Source: Geodermatophilaceae bacterium URHB0062 (lineage in GTDB: Bacteria; Actinomycetota; Actinomycetes; Mycobacteriales; Geodermatophilaceae). From it: a stretch of DNA of 64,000 bases. The stretch covers positions 1 through 64,000 of the forward strand of contig JHVO01000013.1 of the NCBI GenBank assembly GCA_000620185.1, written 5' to 3'. Position 1 is the stretch's first letter, and the number at the start of each line of letters is the position of its first letter. The translations under genes were made by a program, and so were the position numbers. This document shows positions 44,949 through 55,110 of this stretch, piece by piece. The notes beneath the pieces are model-generated. The model made no database searches. It had not been told where the DNA came from and saw only the letters and a list, made by a program, of their open reading frames with translations.

Positions 44949-47914
44949 CGGGTCGGTCGCGGCGTCCGGGGCACCGGACGGACCGGCCGCCGCGGCGCCG
45001 GTACCACCAGCCCCTGCCGGTGGGCGATGGCGGCGAGCTCCGCGCGGGTGCGCGCGTCCAGCTTGGCCAGGATGTTGGAGACGTGCCGCTCCACCGTGCG
45101 ATGGCTGATGAAGAGCTCGGCCCCGATCTGGCGGTCCGTCCGGCCACGGGCGACCAGCGCGAGGACGTCGCGCTCGCGGGCGCTCAGGTGGAACCGGTCG
45201 GCCGACTCCGGAGCGACGCCCTCCATCGGGAGGCGGGCCCGGGCGGCGGTCCCCTCGACGGCCCGCAGCAGGTGCTGTGCGCGCGCCGCGATCGCGGCCG
45301 CCCGCGCGGCCCGCAGCGTGTCGGCGGCCGCGGCGCGCCTGCGGTCGGCGAGCTGGCACTCCGCCTGGCGGAGGAGCGCGACGCCGGCCTGGTAACCGTC
45401 GCCGAGCTCCTGCCACGCTCCGGCGACGTCCGCCCAGGCCGCCGCCGCACCCTCGCGCGACGTGCGAGCACGCTCGGCCCGGGCGACGGCGAGCGCCGCA
45501 CGCGCCGGGGGGAGGAGGAAGTCGGGGCGCGACGTCGCGGCCACCGCGCGCCCGGCGAACTGCTCGGCGAGCGCGGACAGGCGGCGCTCCTCGACGGTCC
45601 GCCGCTCCACGTGCGCGGTGACCGCGCCGTCGGCGGCTGCCCCGACCGCTGCGGCGAGCACGGGCACCAGGTAGGCGGCGTCCCCGTCGGACCAGTCCCG
45701 GGCGTCGACCTCGGAGGCGAGCCGCACGGCGGCCGGCCAGTCACCGAGCCAGCGGAGGGTCTCGAGCAGCGCTCGGTGGATCGGCAGGATCAGGTGCCCG
45801 TCGACGACGGAACGGCCCAGGTGGCGCGCCAGCTCGAGCTGCCTCCGTGCCTCCTCGAGCCGCCCGCGGCGGAGGGCGAGGGCCCCGCGCATGCCGTGCA
45901 TCCGCACGGCGTCGATCCCTTCGGGGTGGAGGAGCGCGGCCTCGCGGAGCAGGACCTCCGCCTCGTCGCTGCGGCCGAGGACGAGGAGGGCGTCGATCGC
46001 GTCGCAGCGGCACCAGACGCCCTTCCGGCGCTGCAGGCCCAGCTGGTCGATGGTCGCGATGCCGTCGAGGGCCACCGCCAGCGCCTCGGGGAACCGTCCG
46101 GCGTCGAACAGCACGGAGTTCAGGTTCACCACGGCGCGGGCGATGTCATCGACGTCGTCGAACTGCTCCCGGGCGATCGCGGCGGCGGCGTGCAGTTCCG
46201 AGATCCCGCGTTCGACCTCGCCCAGGTGCGCCAGGGCGACGCCCAGGTCGTTGCGCGCGCGCCCCTCGGTCGGCCTGCCGTCGGGCACCTCGGCGGCCAG
46301 CGCGATGGCCCGTTCGGCCTCGGTGCGGGCCTCGTCGAAGCGGCCGGTCAGCATGAGCAGCTGCGCGTGGCCGCTCACGACGGCCGCCTGCCACGAGGTG
46401 ACCGGATCGGTCGGGACGAGTTCGACGGCCCGCCGGTACGCCGCGCGCGACCGGTCGCCCTCGCCCGCCATCCACAGGTAGCGCCCCAGCCGCTCGTGCA
46501 GATAGGCCCGGTGATGGCGTTGCGCGGCGTCCACGCAGGCGATGGCCTGCTGCACCAGGACGGCGGCTCGGTCGGCGGCGCCGGCCCGGTGCGCGGTCTC
46601 CGCGGCGTCCCACAGCAGGCGGTAGCGGGGCACGGGCAGGTCGTCGGCCGCGCCTGACAGCTCGACCACCCGTTCGTAGTGGAGCAGGGCCTCGTCGAAG
46701 GCGAGCGTGCGCACGGCCGCCCTCGCCGCGTGGAACGAGGCCATCCGCCCCTCGGCCTCGTCGCCGGCGGCCAGCCAGTGATGGGCGATCCGGCTCTCGA
46801 GGCCGTGCCGGCTCGTCGCGAGCGAGGGATTCGCCGTCAGCGCCTCGGCCAGGCGGCGGTGCAGGCGGGCGCGCTCCCCGGGCAGCAGCCCGGCGGCCAC
46901 CGTCTCGTGCAGCAGCGCGTGGCGGAAAACGTAGGCGTCCCCGTCCGGGACGAGCACGTGCGCGTCCACCGCGGGGCCGAGCGCGTCGTCGAGGTCCTGC
47001 TCCTCGAGGTCGACGGCGCGCAGCAGGAGGGAGTGCTCGACCCGCCGTCCCGCGGCCGCGGCCGCGCGTACGACCCGGCGCGTCCGGCTGGGCAGGGCAT
47101 CGATGCGGGCCTCCAGCAGGTCGCGGACCGTCACCGGGACGGCGTCCGCGGAGCCGAGGGCCACCAGCTCCTCGGCGAAGAACGGGTTCCCCTCCGCCCG
47201 CGAGTACACGGCGTCCAGACGGGCCCGTGTCGGCGGGATGCCCACGATTCCGCTCAGTTGCAGCGCCTGCTCGTCGCGCGTGAAGGGCCGCAGCTCGAAG
47301 CGGTGCGCCCCCGCGGCCGCGAGCTGGGCCAGGAACAGCAGCACGGCCCGCTGGTCGGCGGCCTCGGCGGTCCGGGCGGTCAGCAGCAGGAGCGTCCGGG
47401 GCGGCAGCCGGTGGGCCAGCAGCCCGAGCAGGTCGCGGGTCGCCCGGTCCGACCAGTGCAGGTCCTCCACCACCAGGAGCAACGGACGGCGGGCGGCCAG
47501 ACCGGAGACCATGGCGCGTAGCGCCGCGTACAGCCGGCCGGCGCCGGCGCGAGTCCCGCCGGCCTCGTCGCCGTGGGGCAGCAGGCGCGCCAGCTCGTCG
47601 CCGGCCGCGCCACCGAGCGTGCGGACCTCCGCCGCGCCGTGGCGCTGGGCCAGGTCGGCGAGGACGTCGACGAAGGGGGCGTAGGGCAGGACGTCGGGCC
47701 CCACTTCGACGCATCCGCCGACGAGCACCTCGACGTCCCCCGAGTCGCGCAGGAGCTCCCGCACCAGGCGGGTCTTGCCGAGTCCGGCCTCGCCGGCGAC
47801 GACGACAGATGCACTGCCGCCGGCGAGAACGTCCTCGAGCACGCGGCGCAGCTCCCTGAGCTCCTCGCCCCGCCCGATCAGGGTGGGGCTGGAGACGCGG
47901 GTCAGGATCGCCAC
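44945..47914 (-). CDS. large LuxR-family ATPase regulator (LAL type)
   Basis: A 989-residue transcriptional activator. An N-terminal AAA/NB-ARC-like ATPase has Walker A GEAGLGKTRL (41-50) and Walker B LLLVVEDLHW, with a sensor region LLLLTARTAE. The middle (about 400-900) is TPR-rich, and the C-terminus holds a LuxR HTH: LSARERDVLALVARGRTDRQIGAELFISHRTVERHVSNIL. These LAL regulators respond to small ligands bound by the TPR part. No partner is obvious. It starts with GTG and ends in a palindrome convergent with the esterase gene. Confidence 0.92.
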   Translation of the reverse strand: MAILTRVSSPTLIGRGEELRELRRVLEDVLAGGSASVVVAGEAGLGKTRLVRELLRDSGDVEVLVGGCVEVGPDVLPYAPFVDVLADLAQRHGAAEVRTLGGAAGDELARLLPHGDEAGGTRAGAGRLYAALRAMVSGLAARRPLLLVVEDLHWSDRATRDLLGLLAHRLPPRTLLLLTARTAEAADQRAVLLFLAQLAAAGAHRFELRPFTRDEQALQLSGIVGIPPTRARLDAVYSRAEGNPFFAEELVALGSADAVPVTVRDLLEARIDALPSRTRRVVRAAAAAGRRVEHSLLLRAVDLEEQDLDDALGPAVDAHVLVPDGDAYVFRHALLHETVAAGLLPGERARLHRRLAEALTANPSLATSRHGLESRIAHHWLAAGDEAEGRMASFHAARAAVRTLAFDEALLHYERVVELSGAADDLPVPRYRLLWDAAETAHRAGAADRAAVLVQQAIACVDAAQRHHRAYLHERLGRYLWMAGEGDRSRAAYRRAVELVPTDPVTSWQAAVVSGHAQLLMLTGRFDEARTEAERAIALAAEVPDGRPTEGRARNDLGVALAHLGEVERGISELHAAAAIAREQFDDVDDIARAVVNLNSVLFDAGRFPEALAVALDGIATIDQLGLQRRKGVWCRCDAIDALLVLGRSDEAEVLLREAALLHPEGIDAVRMHGMRGALALRRGRLEEARRQLELARHLGRSVVDGHLILPIHRALLETLRWLGDWPAAVRLASEVDARDWSDGDAAYLVPVLAAAVGAAADGAVTAHVERRTVEERRLSALAEQFAGRAVAATSRPDFLLPPARAALAVARAERARTSREGAAAAWADVAGAWQELGDGYQAGVALLRQAECQLADRRRAAAADTLRAARAAAIAARAQHLLRAVEGTAARARLPMEGVAPESADRFHLSARERDVLALVARGRTDRQIGAELFISHRTVERHVSNILAKLDARTRAELAAIAHRQGLVVPAPRRPVRPVPRTPRPTR

Positions 47915-47970
47915 GCCGCCTTACTATCCGCCGTCGCGCAAGCGGTCGACAGCGTCGTGGACGGGAACCG

Positions 47971-48222
47971 TCAGGCCCCTTCCTCGACCGGGGTCAGCTC
48001 GTCGGCCACGAGCCCGTGCGCCTCCTGGTGCACGCGGGCGGCGGTCTCGGCGTCGGGGGCGTCGACGAGGCAGAAGACCTTGCCGGAGCCCTCGTCGAAC
48101 CAGTACTGGCGGTAGTCGACGCCGTACTGCGGTCCCACCTCGAGGTCCCGCTTGTGCGCTCCGGCCACCGCCTCGGCGGTCAGGCCGTCGACCTTGTGGT
48201 GCACGTCCATGAACAGAGGCAT
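47971..48222 (-). CDS. SCO4226-like nickel-binding small protein (DUF4242)
   Basis: An 83-residue ferredoxin-fold-like protein beginning MPLFMDVHHKVDGLTAEAVAGAHKRDLE and continuing with YRQYWFDEGSGKVFCLVDAPDAETAARVHQEAHGL. This matches the SCO4226 family, whose Streptomyces member binds nickel through N-terminal His residues; HH and H/D residues are conserved here. Its cellular role is not known. The ATG has a strong ribosome site (GAAGGAGGGG). It lies 56 nt upstream of the LuxR-family gene on the same strand. Confidence 0.88.
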   Translation of the reverse strand: MPLFMDVHHKVDGLTAEAVAGAHKRDLEVGPQYGVDYRQYWFDEGSGKVFCLVDAPDAETAARVHQEAHGLVADELTPVEEGA

Positions 48223-48411
48223 CGGTGCCCCTCCTTCGCTGTGTTGTGGATGCACCGAGCCTGGGGCCGCGGAAGCCCCCGGCGTTAGGTGGGACCACGT
48301 AGCCGGGCGTGCGGGATGTACGCACTCGTGGGCCGAGGGCGCGCGGCGGCACGTATGCGGCGCGACGCCGAGCCCCCTGCCGCACCCGCCCCCGGTGGAA
48401 GGCTCGCGCGC

Positions 48412-49179
48412 ATGACAGTTCTGGACAGCTTCCGACTGGACGGCAAGGTCGCCGTCGTCACCGGAGGGAACCGCGGCCTCGGGCGCGCCTTCGCATCCGC
48501 GCTCGGGGAGGCCGGCGCCACCGTGGCGATCGTCGCCCGGGACGCAGCCGCGAGCAGCACCGTCGTCGACGAGCTGGCCGCCGCCGGGGTCCGGGTGAGC
48601 GCCTTCCGCGCGGACGTCGCCGACCGCGCGTCGGTGGTGGCCGTCGCCGACGAGATCGGCGGCGAGCTCGGGCCGGTCGACGTGCTGGTCAACAACGCCG
48701 GCATCTGCATCCACCGGCCGGCGCTCGAGGTGACCGAGGAGGAGTGGGACGACGTGCTGCGGGTCAACGTCACCGGCGTCTGGAACGGCTGCCAGGTGTT
48801 CGGCGCGCGCATGGTCGAGGCCGGCGGCGGCGTGATCGTCAACATCGGCTCGATGTCCGGGCAGATCGTGAACCGGCCGCAGTGGCAGCCGGCCTACAAC
48901 GCGTCCAAGGCGGCGGTGCACCACCTGACGAAGTCGCTGGCCGCGGAGTGGGCGCCGCTCGGTGTGCGGGTCAACGCCGTGGCCCCGGGCTACGTGCGCA
49001 CCGCCATGTCGCCGATCGACGAGCCGCAGTTCCGGCCGCGCTGGGTCGACGACGCGCCGCAGCAGCGGGCGGCCGACCCCGAGGAGATCGCCCCGGCGGT
49101 GGTGTTCCTGGCCAGCCCCGCGTCGTCGTTCATGACCGGTTCGGTGCTGGTCGTCGACGGGGGCTACACGGTGTTCTGA
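48412..49179 (+). CDS. SDR family oxidoreductase
   Basis: A 255-residue classical short-chain dehydrogenase. TGGNRGLGRAFASALG is the cofactor motif (18-25), NNAGI is at strand 4, the catalytic Ser is in INIGSMSG, and the catalytic Tyr/Lys are in YNASKAAV. The segment after (GVRVNAVAPGYVRT) and the C-terminal SVLVVDGGYTVF are standard. RD after strand 2 leaves cofactor choice open. Substrate unknown. ATG 48412 is used; it lies 189 bp from the divergent SCO4226-like gene. Confidence 0.9.
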   Translation: MTVLDSFRLDGKVAVVTGGNRGLGRAFASALGEAGATVAIVARDAAASSTVVDELAAAGVRVSAFRADVADRASVVAVADEIGGELGPVDVLVNNAGICIHRPALEVTEEEWDDVLRVNVTGVWNGCQVFGARMVEAGGGVIVNIGSMSGQIVNRPQWQPAYNASKAAVHHLTKSLAAEWAPLGVRVNAVAPGYVRTAMSPIDEPQFRPRWVDDAPQQRAADPEEIAPAVVFLASPASSFMTGSVLVVDGGYTVF

Positions 49180-49268
49180 CCTGGGCTTCGGCGGTGTGAC
49201 GTCGTTCCAGAACGTGATCGGTCTTCGGTTGTGCTCAATGCGTCTGCGCCCCTGCCGATAGGGACGCC

Positions 49269-50588
49269 ATGGTGCAGACGACGACGTCTCCTCGGTCCCC
49301 GTCCGGCTTCTGGGCGGGCGTCCCGCGCGGCGTGCGGCTCGACGAGCGGGCCTTCCTCACCCGGCACCGGATCATCTCGGCCGTCCTGGCCCTGCACCCG
49401 CCGGTCCTGGCGGCGATCGGGCCGGTCCGCGGGGTCAGCGGGTTCCTGCTGTGGGGCCAGCTCGCGGTGATCGTCGTCCTGCTGGTCGCCGGGCAGGTGC
49501 TGCGCAGCCAGGTGACGCGGGCCAGCGCCGTCAGCCTCGGGCTCATGGTCGGCGCCGACGTGCTCGTGCACGTGGGCGGGGGCCTGACCGACCTGCACAT
49601 CTGGTTCTACGCGATCCTCGCGTTGGTCGCGCTGTACCAGGCATGGACGCCGTTCCTGCTCGCGGTCGTGTTCGTCGCCGTGCACCACGCCGCCATGAGC
49701 CTGTGGATGCCGGAGTCCGTGTTCTCCACCCACCAGGCGCAGATGCACCCGGTGCTGTTCGCCCTCCTGCACGCGGTGTTCCTGCTCGCCGAGGCGTTCT
49801 TCCTGGCCTACGGCTGGAAGTTCACCGAGAGCGCCGACCGCGAGCGCCGGGCGCAGCAGGAGCGGGCCGAGGAGCAGCAGGCCGCCCAGGCGCAGGCGCA
49901 GGAAGAGCTCGCCGCCGAGCGGGCCCGCACCGCGGAGGAGGCCGCGCTCGCGCTCGCCCGGAGGGAGGAGCGTGCCCGTGAGCTGGAGGTCCGGCTCGCC
50001 GGGCTCGTGGAGGCCGGCCGCCGGCTGGACCAGAACGTGGGGACGGCGACGTCGGTGATGGCCGCGCTGCGCTCGTCGATCGAGGAGATCGCCGGGGCCG
50101 CCGGTTCCGCGACGACCACCGCCACCGAGGCGAGCGCCGGCTCCCGCGACAGCGCGGAGACCGTCGACCGGCTGGCGGCCACCATGGCCGAGATCGACCA
50201 GATCGCCGGCAGCATCTCCGGGATCGCCGACCAGACCAACCTGTTGGCGCTCAACGCGACGATCGAGTCGGCGCGGGCGGGGGAGGCCGGCAAGGGCTTC
50301 GCGGTGGTCGCCGGCGAGGTGAAGGACCTCGCGGGGGAGACCGCCAAGGCCACCGAGCGGATCCGTCGCGTCGTCGACACCGTCCGGGGGGACGTCGACG
50401 CCGCCGGCAGCGCGCTGGGCCGCGTGCAGGAGGTCATCGCGACCGTGGTCGAGACCCAGACGACCATCGCGGCCGCGGTCGAGCAGCAGAACGCCGCGAC
50501 CGCCCAGGCGCAGGAGGCGATCGTCGGAGCCGCGCAGGAGGCCACCCGGATGGCCGCCGACCTGCAGCGCATTGTCTCGGAGATGTGA
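49269..50588 (+). CDS. methyl-accepting chemotaxis-type membrane sensor
   Basis: A 439-residue receptor. Residues about 30-180 form five to six membrane helices with no extracellular ligand domain, followed by a charged coiled coil (about 190-250) and a cytoplasmic signalling hairpin containing [37 protein letters not shown], the core that binds CheW/CheA. There is no HAMP or PAS domain. No che genes are nearby. The multi-helix sensor resembles MASE-like inputs, so it may sense a membrane-soluble or energy signal (inference). ATG start, upstream spacing 89 bp from the SDR. Confidence 0.88.
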   Translation: MVQTTTSPRSPSGFWAGVPRGVRLDERAFLTRHRIISAVLALHPPVLAAIGPVRGVSGFLLWGQLAVIVVLLVAGQVLRSQVTRASAVSLGLMVGADVLVHVGGGLTDLHIWFYAILALVALYQAWTPFLLAVVFVAVHHAAMSLWMPESVFSTHQAQMHPVLFALLHAVFLLAEAFFLAYGWKFTESADRERRAQQERAEEQQAAQAQAQEELAAERARTAEEAALALARREERARELEVRLAGLVEAGRRLDQNVGTATSVMAALRSSIEEIAGAAGSATTTATEASAGSRDSAETVDRLAATMAEIDQIAGSISGIADQTNLLALNATIESARAGEAGKGFAVVAGEVKDLAGETAKATERIRRVVDTVRGDVDAAGSALGRVQEVIATVVETQTTIAAAVEQQNAATAQAQEAIVGAAQEATRMAADLQRIVSEM

Positions 50589-50699
50589 CCGGCCCGGAGT
50601 CGACGGGCCCCTGCTCGACCGGTCGGACCCGAACGTCTCTGCCGTGTCTCACCCCGGACGGGTGACGCGGGCAGGGTGCGCGGGCGGGACGGTCACGGG

Positions 50700-52142
50700 A
50701 TGGCAGCACCGGGTGGTGCGCCCGCGTCGGCGGGAGGCGGGGCCGCCGCCGGACCGCAGCCGCTGGCGGTGATGCGGTCGCGGGCCTATCTGCGGCTGCT
50801 GGTTCTGGCGGCGGTGTTGGGGGTGCCGATCGCGGCGGCGGCGTTCGTGTTCCTGAAGGTGACCGACCTTCTGCATCAGTGGACGTTCTCCGAGCTGCCC
50901 AGCGCCCTCGGGTTCACCTCCGCGCCGATCTGGTGGCCCCTGGCGCCGCTGGCGGTGGCGGGTCTGGTGGTCGGGCTGACGGTCCGTTACCTGCCCGGGC
51001 GCGGCGGGGAGTCACCGGCCGGGGGTTTCGCCACCGGTGGGCCACCGGCCCCGGCGGCGCTGCCCGGCATCGTGCTCGCGGCGCTGGCCGGCGTGGGGCT
51101 CGGCGCCGTGATCGGGCCCGAGGCGCCACTGATCGCGCTCGGTGGGGGGTTGGCCTACCTCACCGTTCGGATGGCAGGGCGGGAGCTGCCGCCGCAGGGC
51201 GCCGCCGTGGTCGGGGCCACCGGCAGCTTCGCCGCCATCAGCACCCTGCTCGGCTCACCTCTGGCCGGCGCGTTCCTCCTGCTGGAGGCCTCGGCGGTCG
51301 GCGGGGCGCTCGCCACCGCGGTGCTCTTGCCCGGGCTGTTGAGCGCGGGGATCGGCGCGCTGGTCTTCACCGGTCTCGACTCGCTGACCGGGTTCGGCAC
51401 GTTCTCCCTGGCCGTGCCCGACCTGCCACCCGTCGGGACGCCGACCGTCGCCGAGTTCGGCTGGGCGATCCTGGTGGGCCTCGCCGCCGGGCCGGTGTGC
51501 GCGGGGTTGCGGCGCCTCGCGGTGACGGTGCGCGACCGGGCGATGATCCGCCCCGTGCCGGCGACCCTGCTGCTCGGGCTGGTGATGGCCGGCCTGGCCA
51601 TCGGCTACGCCGCGGCGACCGGTCACGCCGCCTCCGACGTGCTGTTCTCCGGGCAGAGCGCACTCCCCGGGCTGCTCGGCAACAGCGGCGCTTACTCCGT
51701 CGGCGCGCTGGTGCTGCTCCTGCTGTGCAAGGGACTGGCCTACAGCGCCGCGCTGGCCGGGTTCCGCGGTGGCCCGACCTTCCCCGCGATGTTCCTCGGC
51801 GCCGCCGGCGGCATCGCGCTCTCCCACCTCCCGGGGCTGTCGGTGGTGCCGGCCGCAGCGATGGGGATCGGCGCGATGACCGCCGCGATGCTCAGGCTGC
51901 CCCTGACAGCCGTGCTGCTGACCACGCTGTTCCTCGGCTCCGACGGCTTTCCGGTCATGCCGTTGACCATCGTCGCTGTCGTGGTCGCCTACCTCACCGC
52001 CAACTGGCTCACCCCGCCTCCCGCCGACCGACAGCAGACCAGCCGGGAGCAGCCCGCTGCCGCGGGCCCCGATGTGCCCGGTCCGCGGACCCCCGCCCGG
52101 GCGGACTCATCCAGCGGGGACGGAGCCCCCGGCAGTCGGTAG
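50700..52142 (+). CDS. ClC-family chloride channel/antiporter
   Basis: A membrane protein of about 480 residues with the ClC fold. [18 protein letters not shown] is the conserved GxEGP-like selectivity segment, [17 protein letters not shown] is the second, and the inverted repeat of helices is visible. A Gln/Glu cannot be assigned for the gating Glu beyond the GPE position. A hydrophilic C-terminal tail of 40 residues lacks CBS domains. Start chosen as ATG 50700; a GTG at 50676 and an ATG at 50772 are alternatives. Chloride or fluoride transport is likely. Confidence 0.85.
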   Translation: MAAPGGAPASAGGGAAAGPQPLAVMRSRAYLRLLVLAAVLGVPIAAAAFVFLKVTDLLHQWTFSELPSALGFTSAPIWWPLAPLAVAGLVVGLTVRYLPGRGGESPAGGFATGGPPAPAALPGIVLAALAGVGLGAVIGPEAPLIALGGGLAYLTVRMAGRELPPQGAAVVGATGSFAAISTLLGSPLAGAFLLLEASAVGGALATAVLLPGLLSAGIGALVFTGLDSLTGFGTFSLAVPDLPPVGTPTVAEFGWAILVGLAAGPVCAGLRRLAVTVRDRAMIRPVPATLLLGLVMAGLAIGYAAATGHAASDVLFSGQSALPGLLGNSGAYSVGALVLLLLCKGLAYSAALAGFRGGPTFPAMFLGAAGGIALSHLPGLSVVPAAAMGIGAMTAAMLRLPLTAVLLTTLFLGSDGFPVMPLTIVAVVVAYLTANWLTPPPADRQQTSREQPAAAGPDVPGPRTPARADSSSGDGAPGSR

Positions 52143-52284
52143 TGGCACCACGCGATCGGCGCGGCTGCTAATCCGGAGCGTTGAGATCCCGGGGGTATGT
52201 GCAACCGATGGCTCGGGGCCGCGCCACGGGCATGGGTCGGTTTCGGGCGCAGCTCGATGCGCTCGCCGGCGGGGGAACGCAGAA

Positions 52285-52310
52285 GGGCCCCGGTCGGTCG
52301 ACCGGGGCCC
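52285..52310 (-). terminator. 12-bp perfect GC hairpin
   Basis: GGGCCCCGGTCG (52285-52296) and its exact complement (52299-52310) flank GT. It stands in the same position relative to the tRNA-His fragment as the terminator hairpin at 54172 stands to the real tRNA, and has related sequence, so it is probably the ancestral or duplicated tRNA terminator. It could also end transcription from the FAD oxidase or ClC side. Confidence 0.6.
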
Positions 52311-52318
52311 AACCGGTG

Positions 52319-52348
52319 TGGGGTGGGTGACGGGGCTCGAACCCGCGA
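52319..52348 (-). repeat. 3'-end fragment of tRNA-His (att-like direct repeat)
   Basis: These 30 nt repeat the 3' end of the intact tRNA-His gene (54212-54241) with one change (GTGGGTG for GTGAGTG). The identity starts with the CCA-encoding bases and covers acceptor and T arm, then stops abruptly, and the anticodon arm is missing. It is not a functional tRNA. Similarity extends outward into the downstream hairpins. Confidence 0.9.
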
Positions 52349-52617
52349 GTGAGGCCGGTACCGGGCCTGATCGCCGGCGAATGCGGAGCCGCCCAGGCGG
52401 CTACTGCCGAGCCGGGGCGACCGGGGTTGCGCCGTGCCGGCAGCCGGAGTCGAGGCGGACGCCCCGCGACGGTGCGGGGCGGTATGCAGATCCATTGACG
52501 CGGCGGAACACCTGCGGTTTGGTGGCCGCGTTCGTGCCGCGGCGCCGAGTCCAGGTGAGACCGGCCGTGCTAGGCGACGGGGAGCGGCTCTCTCACAGGG
52601 ACCATCGGGAGACCGAC

Positions 52618-54078
52618 ATGACACTGGACGACGGCGCGATCAGCCGGCTGCGGGAGCACTTCGCCGGGGCGCTGTTGAGGCCGGCCGACCCCGGCTTCGC
52701 GCAGGCCCGGGCCGAAGTGCTGTGGAACGGGGACATCGCCCGGCAGCCGGCGCTCATCGCGCGCCCGACGTCGAACGAGGACGTCGCCGCGGCCATCCGC
52801 TTCGCGCGGGAGCAGGGGATGGCCTTCGGCGTCCGTGGCGGCGGCCACGGGTTTGCCGGAGCGGCCGTCCCGGAGGGCGGGCTGACGATCGACCTCTCCC
52901 GGCTGGCCTCGGTGCGGGTGGACCCGGAGGCGCGGCGGGCCTTCGTGGGCGGTGGAGCGGCCTGGGCGGCGGTGGACGCGGCGACCGCCGAGCACGGCCT
53001 CGCCGTCGTCGGCGGCACGGTCAGCCACACCGGGGTCGCCGGCCTGACGCTCACCGGGGGCATGGGCTGGCTGACGCCGCTGCACGGCCTCAGCTGCGAC
53101 AACCTCGTGGCCGCGACCCTGGTGACCGCCGACGGCCGCACGGTGACGGCCTCGGCGGAGGAGGAACCGGAGCTGTTCTGGGGACTTCGCGGCGCGGGCA
53201 CCAACTTCGGCGTGGTCACGGAACTCGTGTTCGCCCTGCACCCGGTGAACCCGATGGCCAACCTGGGCATGTTCTTCTGGCGCCCCGAGGACGCCGCGGA
53301 ACCGCTGGCCTTCGCCCGGGACTACGTCTTCCAGCTGCCGGCGGACGCCAGCGCCCTGGTGGCCGGGCTCTCGGCGCCGCCGGAGCCCTTCGTGCCGGAG
53401 GAGGTTCGGGGGACGCCAGGAGCCGCGGTCATGGTCGCGAGCTGGGGCAGCCCCGAGGAGCATGCTGCGCTGGTCGAGCCGCTGCGCGGTCGAGGGGCGG
53501 CGTTCGAGCTGGTCACCCCGATCCCGTACACAGCGCTGCAGCAGATGCTCGACGGGACGGCGCCGTGGGGCATCCGCGCCTACGACAAGGGCCTGAACCT
53601 CGACGACTTCTCGGACGAGGCGATCCGGGTGTTCCTGGACTTCATCCCCCGCCGGCAGTTCCCGCTGTCGTTCGCCCCGATCTTCCCGCTCCGCGGCCGG
53701 TTCAGCGAGATCCCTGACGACGCCACGGCCTTCGGCAGCCCGCGCGCGGGGCGCTGGGCGATGAGCATGGTGGCGCTGGCCCCGGACGAGGAGACCTTCG
53801 CCGCCGAACGCCAGTGGGCCCGCGACTTCTACGCCGCGATGCGCCGCTATGCGCCGGACGAGGCGACCTACCTGAACTTCGACGGCTTCGCCGACCCCAG
53901 TCGAGTGCGGGCCTCCTACGGTGAGGAGAAGTACCGCCGGCTGGCAGCGCTGAAGCAGATCTGGGATCCGGGCAACGTGTTCCGCTCCAACGTGAACATC
54001 GCGCCCGAGCCGGCACCTGCCGCTGCCGTGCCGGCGCCGCGGGGGACAGTGGCGGAGGTAGTTGAGCCGGCCGGCTGA
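52618..54078 (+). CDS. FAD-binding oxidoreductase (BBE/6-HDNO-like)
   Basis: A 486-residue flavoenzyme. The FAD-binding PCMH part (about 40-210) has RGGGHGFAG with His77, the residue that forms a covalent 8-alpha-histidyl bond in this family, and [12 protein letters not shown]. The C-terminal [18 protein letters not shown] plus a BBE segment ([13 protein letters not shown]) places it with berberine-bridge and 6-hydroxy-D-nicotine oxidase relatives. No Cys is at the usual second attachment site, so a single covalent link is expected. Substrate unknown. It is the only gene between the two tRNA-His 3' repeats. Confidence 0.88.
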   Translation: MTLDDGAISRLREHFAGALLRPADPGFAQARAEVLWNGDIARQPALIARPTSNEDVAAAIRFAREQGMAFGVRGGGHGFAGAAVPEGGLTIDLSRLASVRVDPEARRAFVGGGAAWAAVDAATAEHGLAVVGGTVSHTGVAGLTLTGGMGWLTPLHGLSCDNLVAATLVTADGRTVTASAEEEPELFWGLRGAGTNFGVVTELVFALHPVNPMANLGMFFWRPEDAAEPLAFARDYVFQLPADASALVAGLSAPPEPFVPEEVRGTPGAAVMVASWGSPEEHAALVEPLRGRGAAFELVTPIPYTALQQMLDGTAPWGIRAYDKGLNLDDFSDEAIRVFLDFIPRRQFPLSFAPIFPLRGRFSEIPDDATAFGSPRAGRWAMSMVALAPDEETFAAERQWARDFYAAMRRYAPDEATYLNFDGFADPSRVRASYGEEKYRRLAALKQIWDPGNVFRSNVNIAPEPAPAAAVPAPRGTVAEVVEPAG

Positions 54079-54171
54079 CGGTCTGCCCGCGAGCCCCTCA
54101 CCGGTGGAGGCCCCGGGGCACTCCGCTGACCGGGGCCCCTCCCGTCCCGCGTCCCTGGGGCCGGAACGGAA

Positions 54172-54205
54172 GAAGGCCCTGGTCAGTCGCCTGACCAGGG
54201 CCTTC
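54172..54205 (-). terminator. tRNA-His terminator hairpin
   Basis: A perfect 15-bp stem (GAAGGCCCTGGTCAG at 54172-54186 with its complement) closes on TCGC. In the direction of the minus-strand tRNA it is followed by a pyrimidine run (TTCTTCC). It starts 6 nt after the tRNA 3' end. The same core (AAGGSCC...GGTC) occurs at 52285. Confidence 0.85.
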
Positions 54206-54211
54206 ACCGCG

Positions 54212-54288
54212 TGGGGTGAGTGACGGGGCTCGAACCCGCGACACCCAGGATCACAACCTGGTGCTCTACCAGCTGAGCTACACCCACC
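54212..54288 (-). tRNA. tRNA-His (anticodon GTG), CCA encoded
   Basis: The minus strand folds as a cloverleaf: extra 5' G (G-1) typical of tRNA-His, acceptor GTGGGTG/CACTCAC, D arm GCTCAGCTGGTAGAGC, anticodon stem CCAGG/CCTGG with loop TTGTGAT (anticodon GTG), T arm GCGGGTTCGAGCCCCG. CCA follows the discriminator C. The 3' 30 nt are repeated at 52319-52348. Confidence 0.97.
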
Positions 54289-54447
54289 ATGTCCGCTCGG
54301 CGCACGCGCCGGGAACCGGAGCAACGATACCGGAACCGTCGCACGGTCCGGCGCCGGCCTCCGGAGCGCGACTACGGGGAAGTCGCGGCCCGCGGCGTCG
54401 GACAGGACGCACATTCACCGAAGTCGCGGCGCCCCCGGCCGTGCGGC

Positions 54448-55110
54448 CTACGCCGTCCCTTCGGCCGGGGGGTTCGCGTCGCCGGCCGCCAGCAGCGCGG
54501 CGAACGAGCCGACGACCTCCTCCGACGCGCTGCGCGCCTGGTCGCCGGAGGGGCCGGGGGCCGGCACGAACAACGTCCGGCGGTAGTAGGCGAGCTCGCG
54601 GACGGATTCGATGATGTCGGCCAGCGCCCGGTGGGCCAGACCCTTCGGCGGCTGGGCGAAGTAGACGCGCGGGAACCAGCGGCGGGCCAGCTCCTTGACC
54701 GACGAGACGTCGACCATCCGGTAGTGCAGGTGGTCGTCGAGCTCGGGCATGTCGCGGGCGAGGAAGCCGCGGTCGGTGCCGATCGAGTTGCCGCACAGGG
54801 GGGCGGTCCGGCGGTCGGGGACGAAGCGCTTGATGTAGGCCAGGAGCTGCTGCTCGGCCTCGGCGAGGGTGAGCGTCGACGCGCGCACGGCGTCGGTGAG
54901 CCCCGACTTCGCGTGCATCTCGGAGACGACCTCGTTCATGCCGTCGAGGTCGGCGTCGTCCGCGGAGATGATCAGGTCCAGGCCGGGGTCGAGGACGTTG
55001 AGCTCGGAGTCGGTGACGAGCACTGCGACCTCGATCAGCTTGTCGTTGACGAGGTCGAGCCCCGTCATCTCGCAATCGATCCAGACCAGGTGCCCTGCGC
55101 TGTCTGCCAC
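54448..55110 (-). CDS. orn: oligoribonuclease
   Basis: A 220-residue 3'-5' exonuclease of the DEDDh type that degrades short RNA oligonucleotides, including linear products of c-di-GMP hydrolysis (pGpG) in other bacteria. [10 protein letters not shown] (ExoI with D and E), the mid-region [18 protein letters not shown] and YRMVDVSS, and HRALADI (ExoIII His/Asp) are present. A 30-residue Ala-rich tail follows the fold. GTG start; an upstream in-frame region is unlikely. It could support turnover for the GGDEF-EAL protein, though the two are far apart. Confidence 0.95.
   Translation of the reverse strand: MADSAGHLVWIDCEMTGLDLVNDKLIEVAVLVTDSELNVLDPGLDLIISADDADLDGMNEVVSEMHAKSGLTDAVRASTLTLAEAEQQLLAYIKRFVPDRRTAPLCGNSIGTDRGFLARDMPELDDHLHYRMVDVSSVKELARRWFPRVYFAQPPKGLAHRALADIIESVRELAYYRRTLFVPAPGPSGDQARSASEEVVGSFAALLAAGDANPPAEGTA

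Larger units (their letters stand above)
52143..52617. other. 475-bp intergenic region with tRNA-His 3'-end fragment
   Basis: No gene is supported here. It contains a perfect GC hairpin (52285-52310) and a 30-nt copy of the 3' end of tRNA-His (52319-52348). The rest, to the FAD oxidase start, shows no recognisable structure. The region is one side of the repeat-bracketed segment described for the tRNA-His copy. Confidence 0.7.

Noticed and set aside
50676-50699. Upstream GTG start for the ClC channel
   Set aside because: It adds eight residues without similarity; the ATG at 50700 is kept, although its ribosome site is also weak.
52319-52348. A second tRNA-His gene
   Set aside because: Only the acceptor 3' side and T arm are present; the anticodon arm and 5' half are absent, so it cannot make a tRNA.
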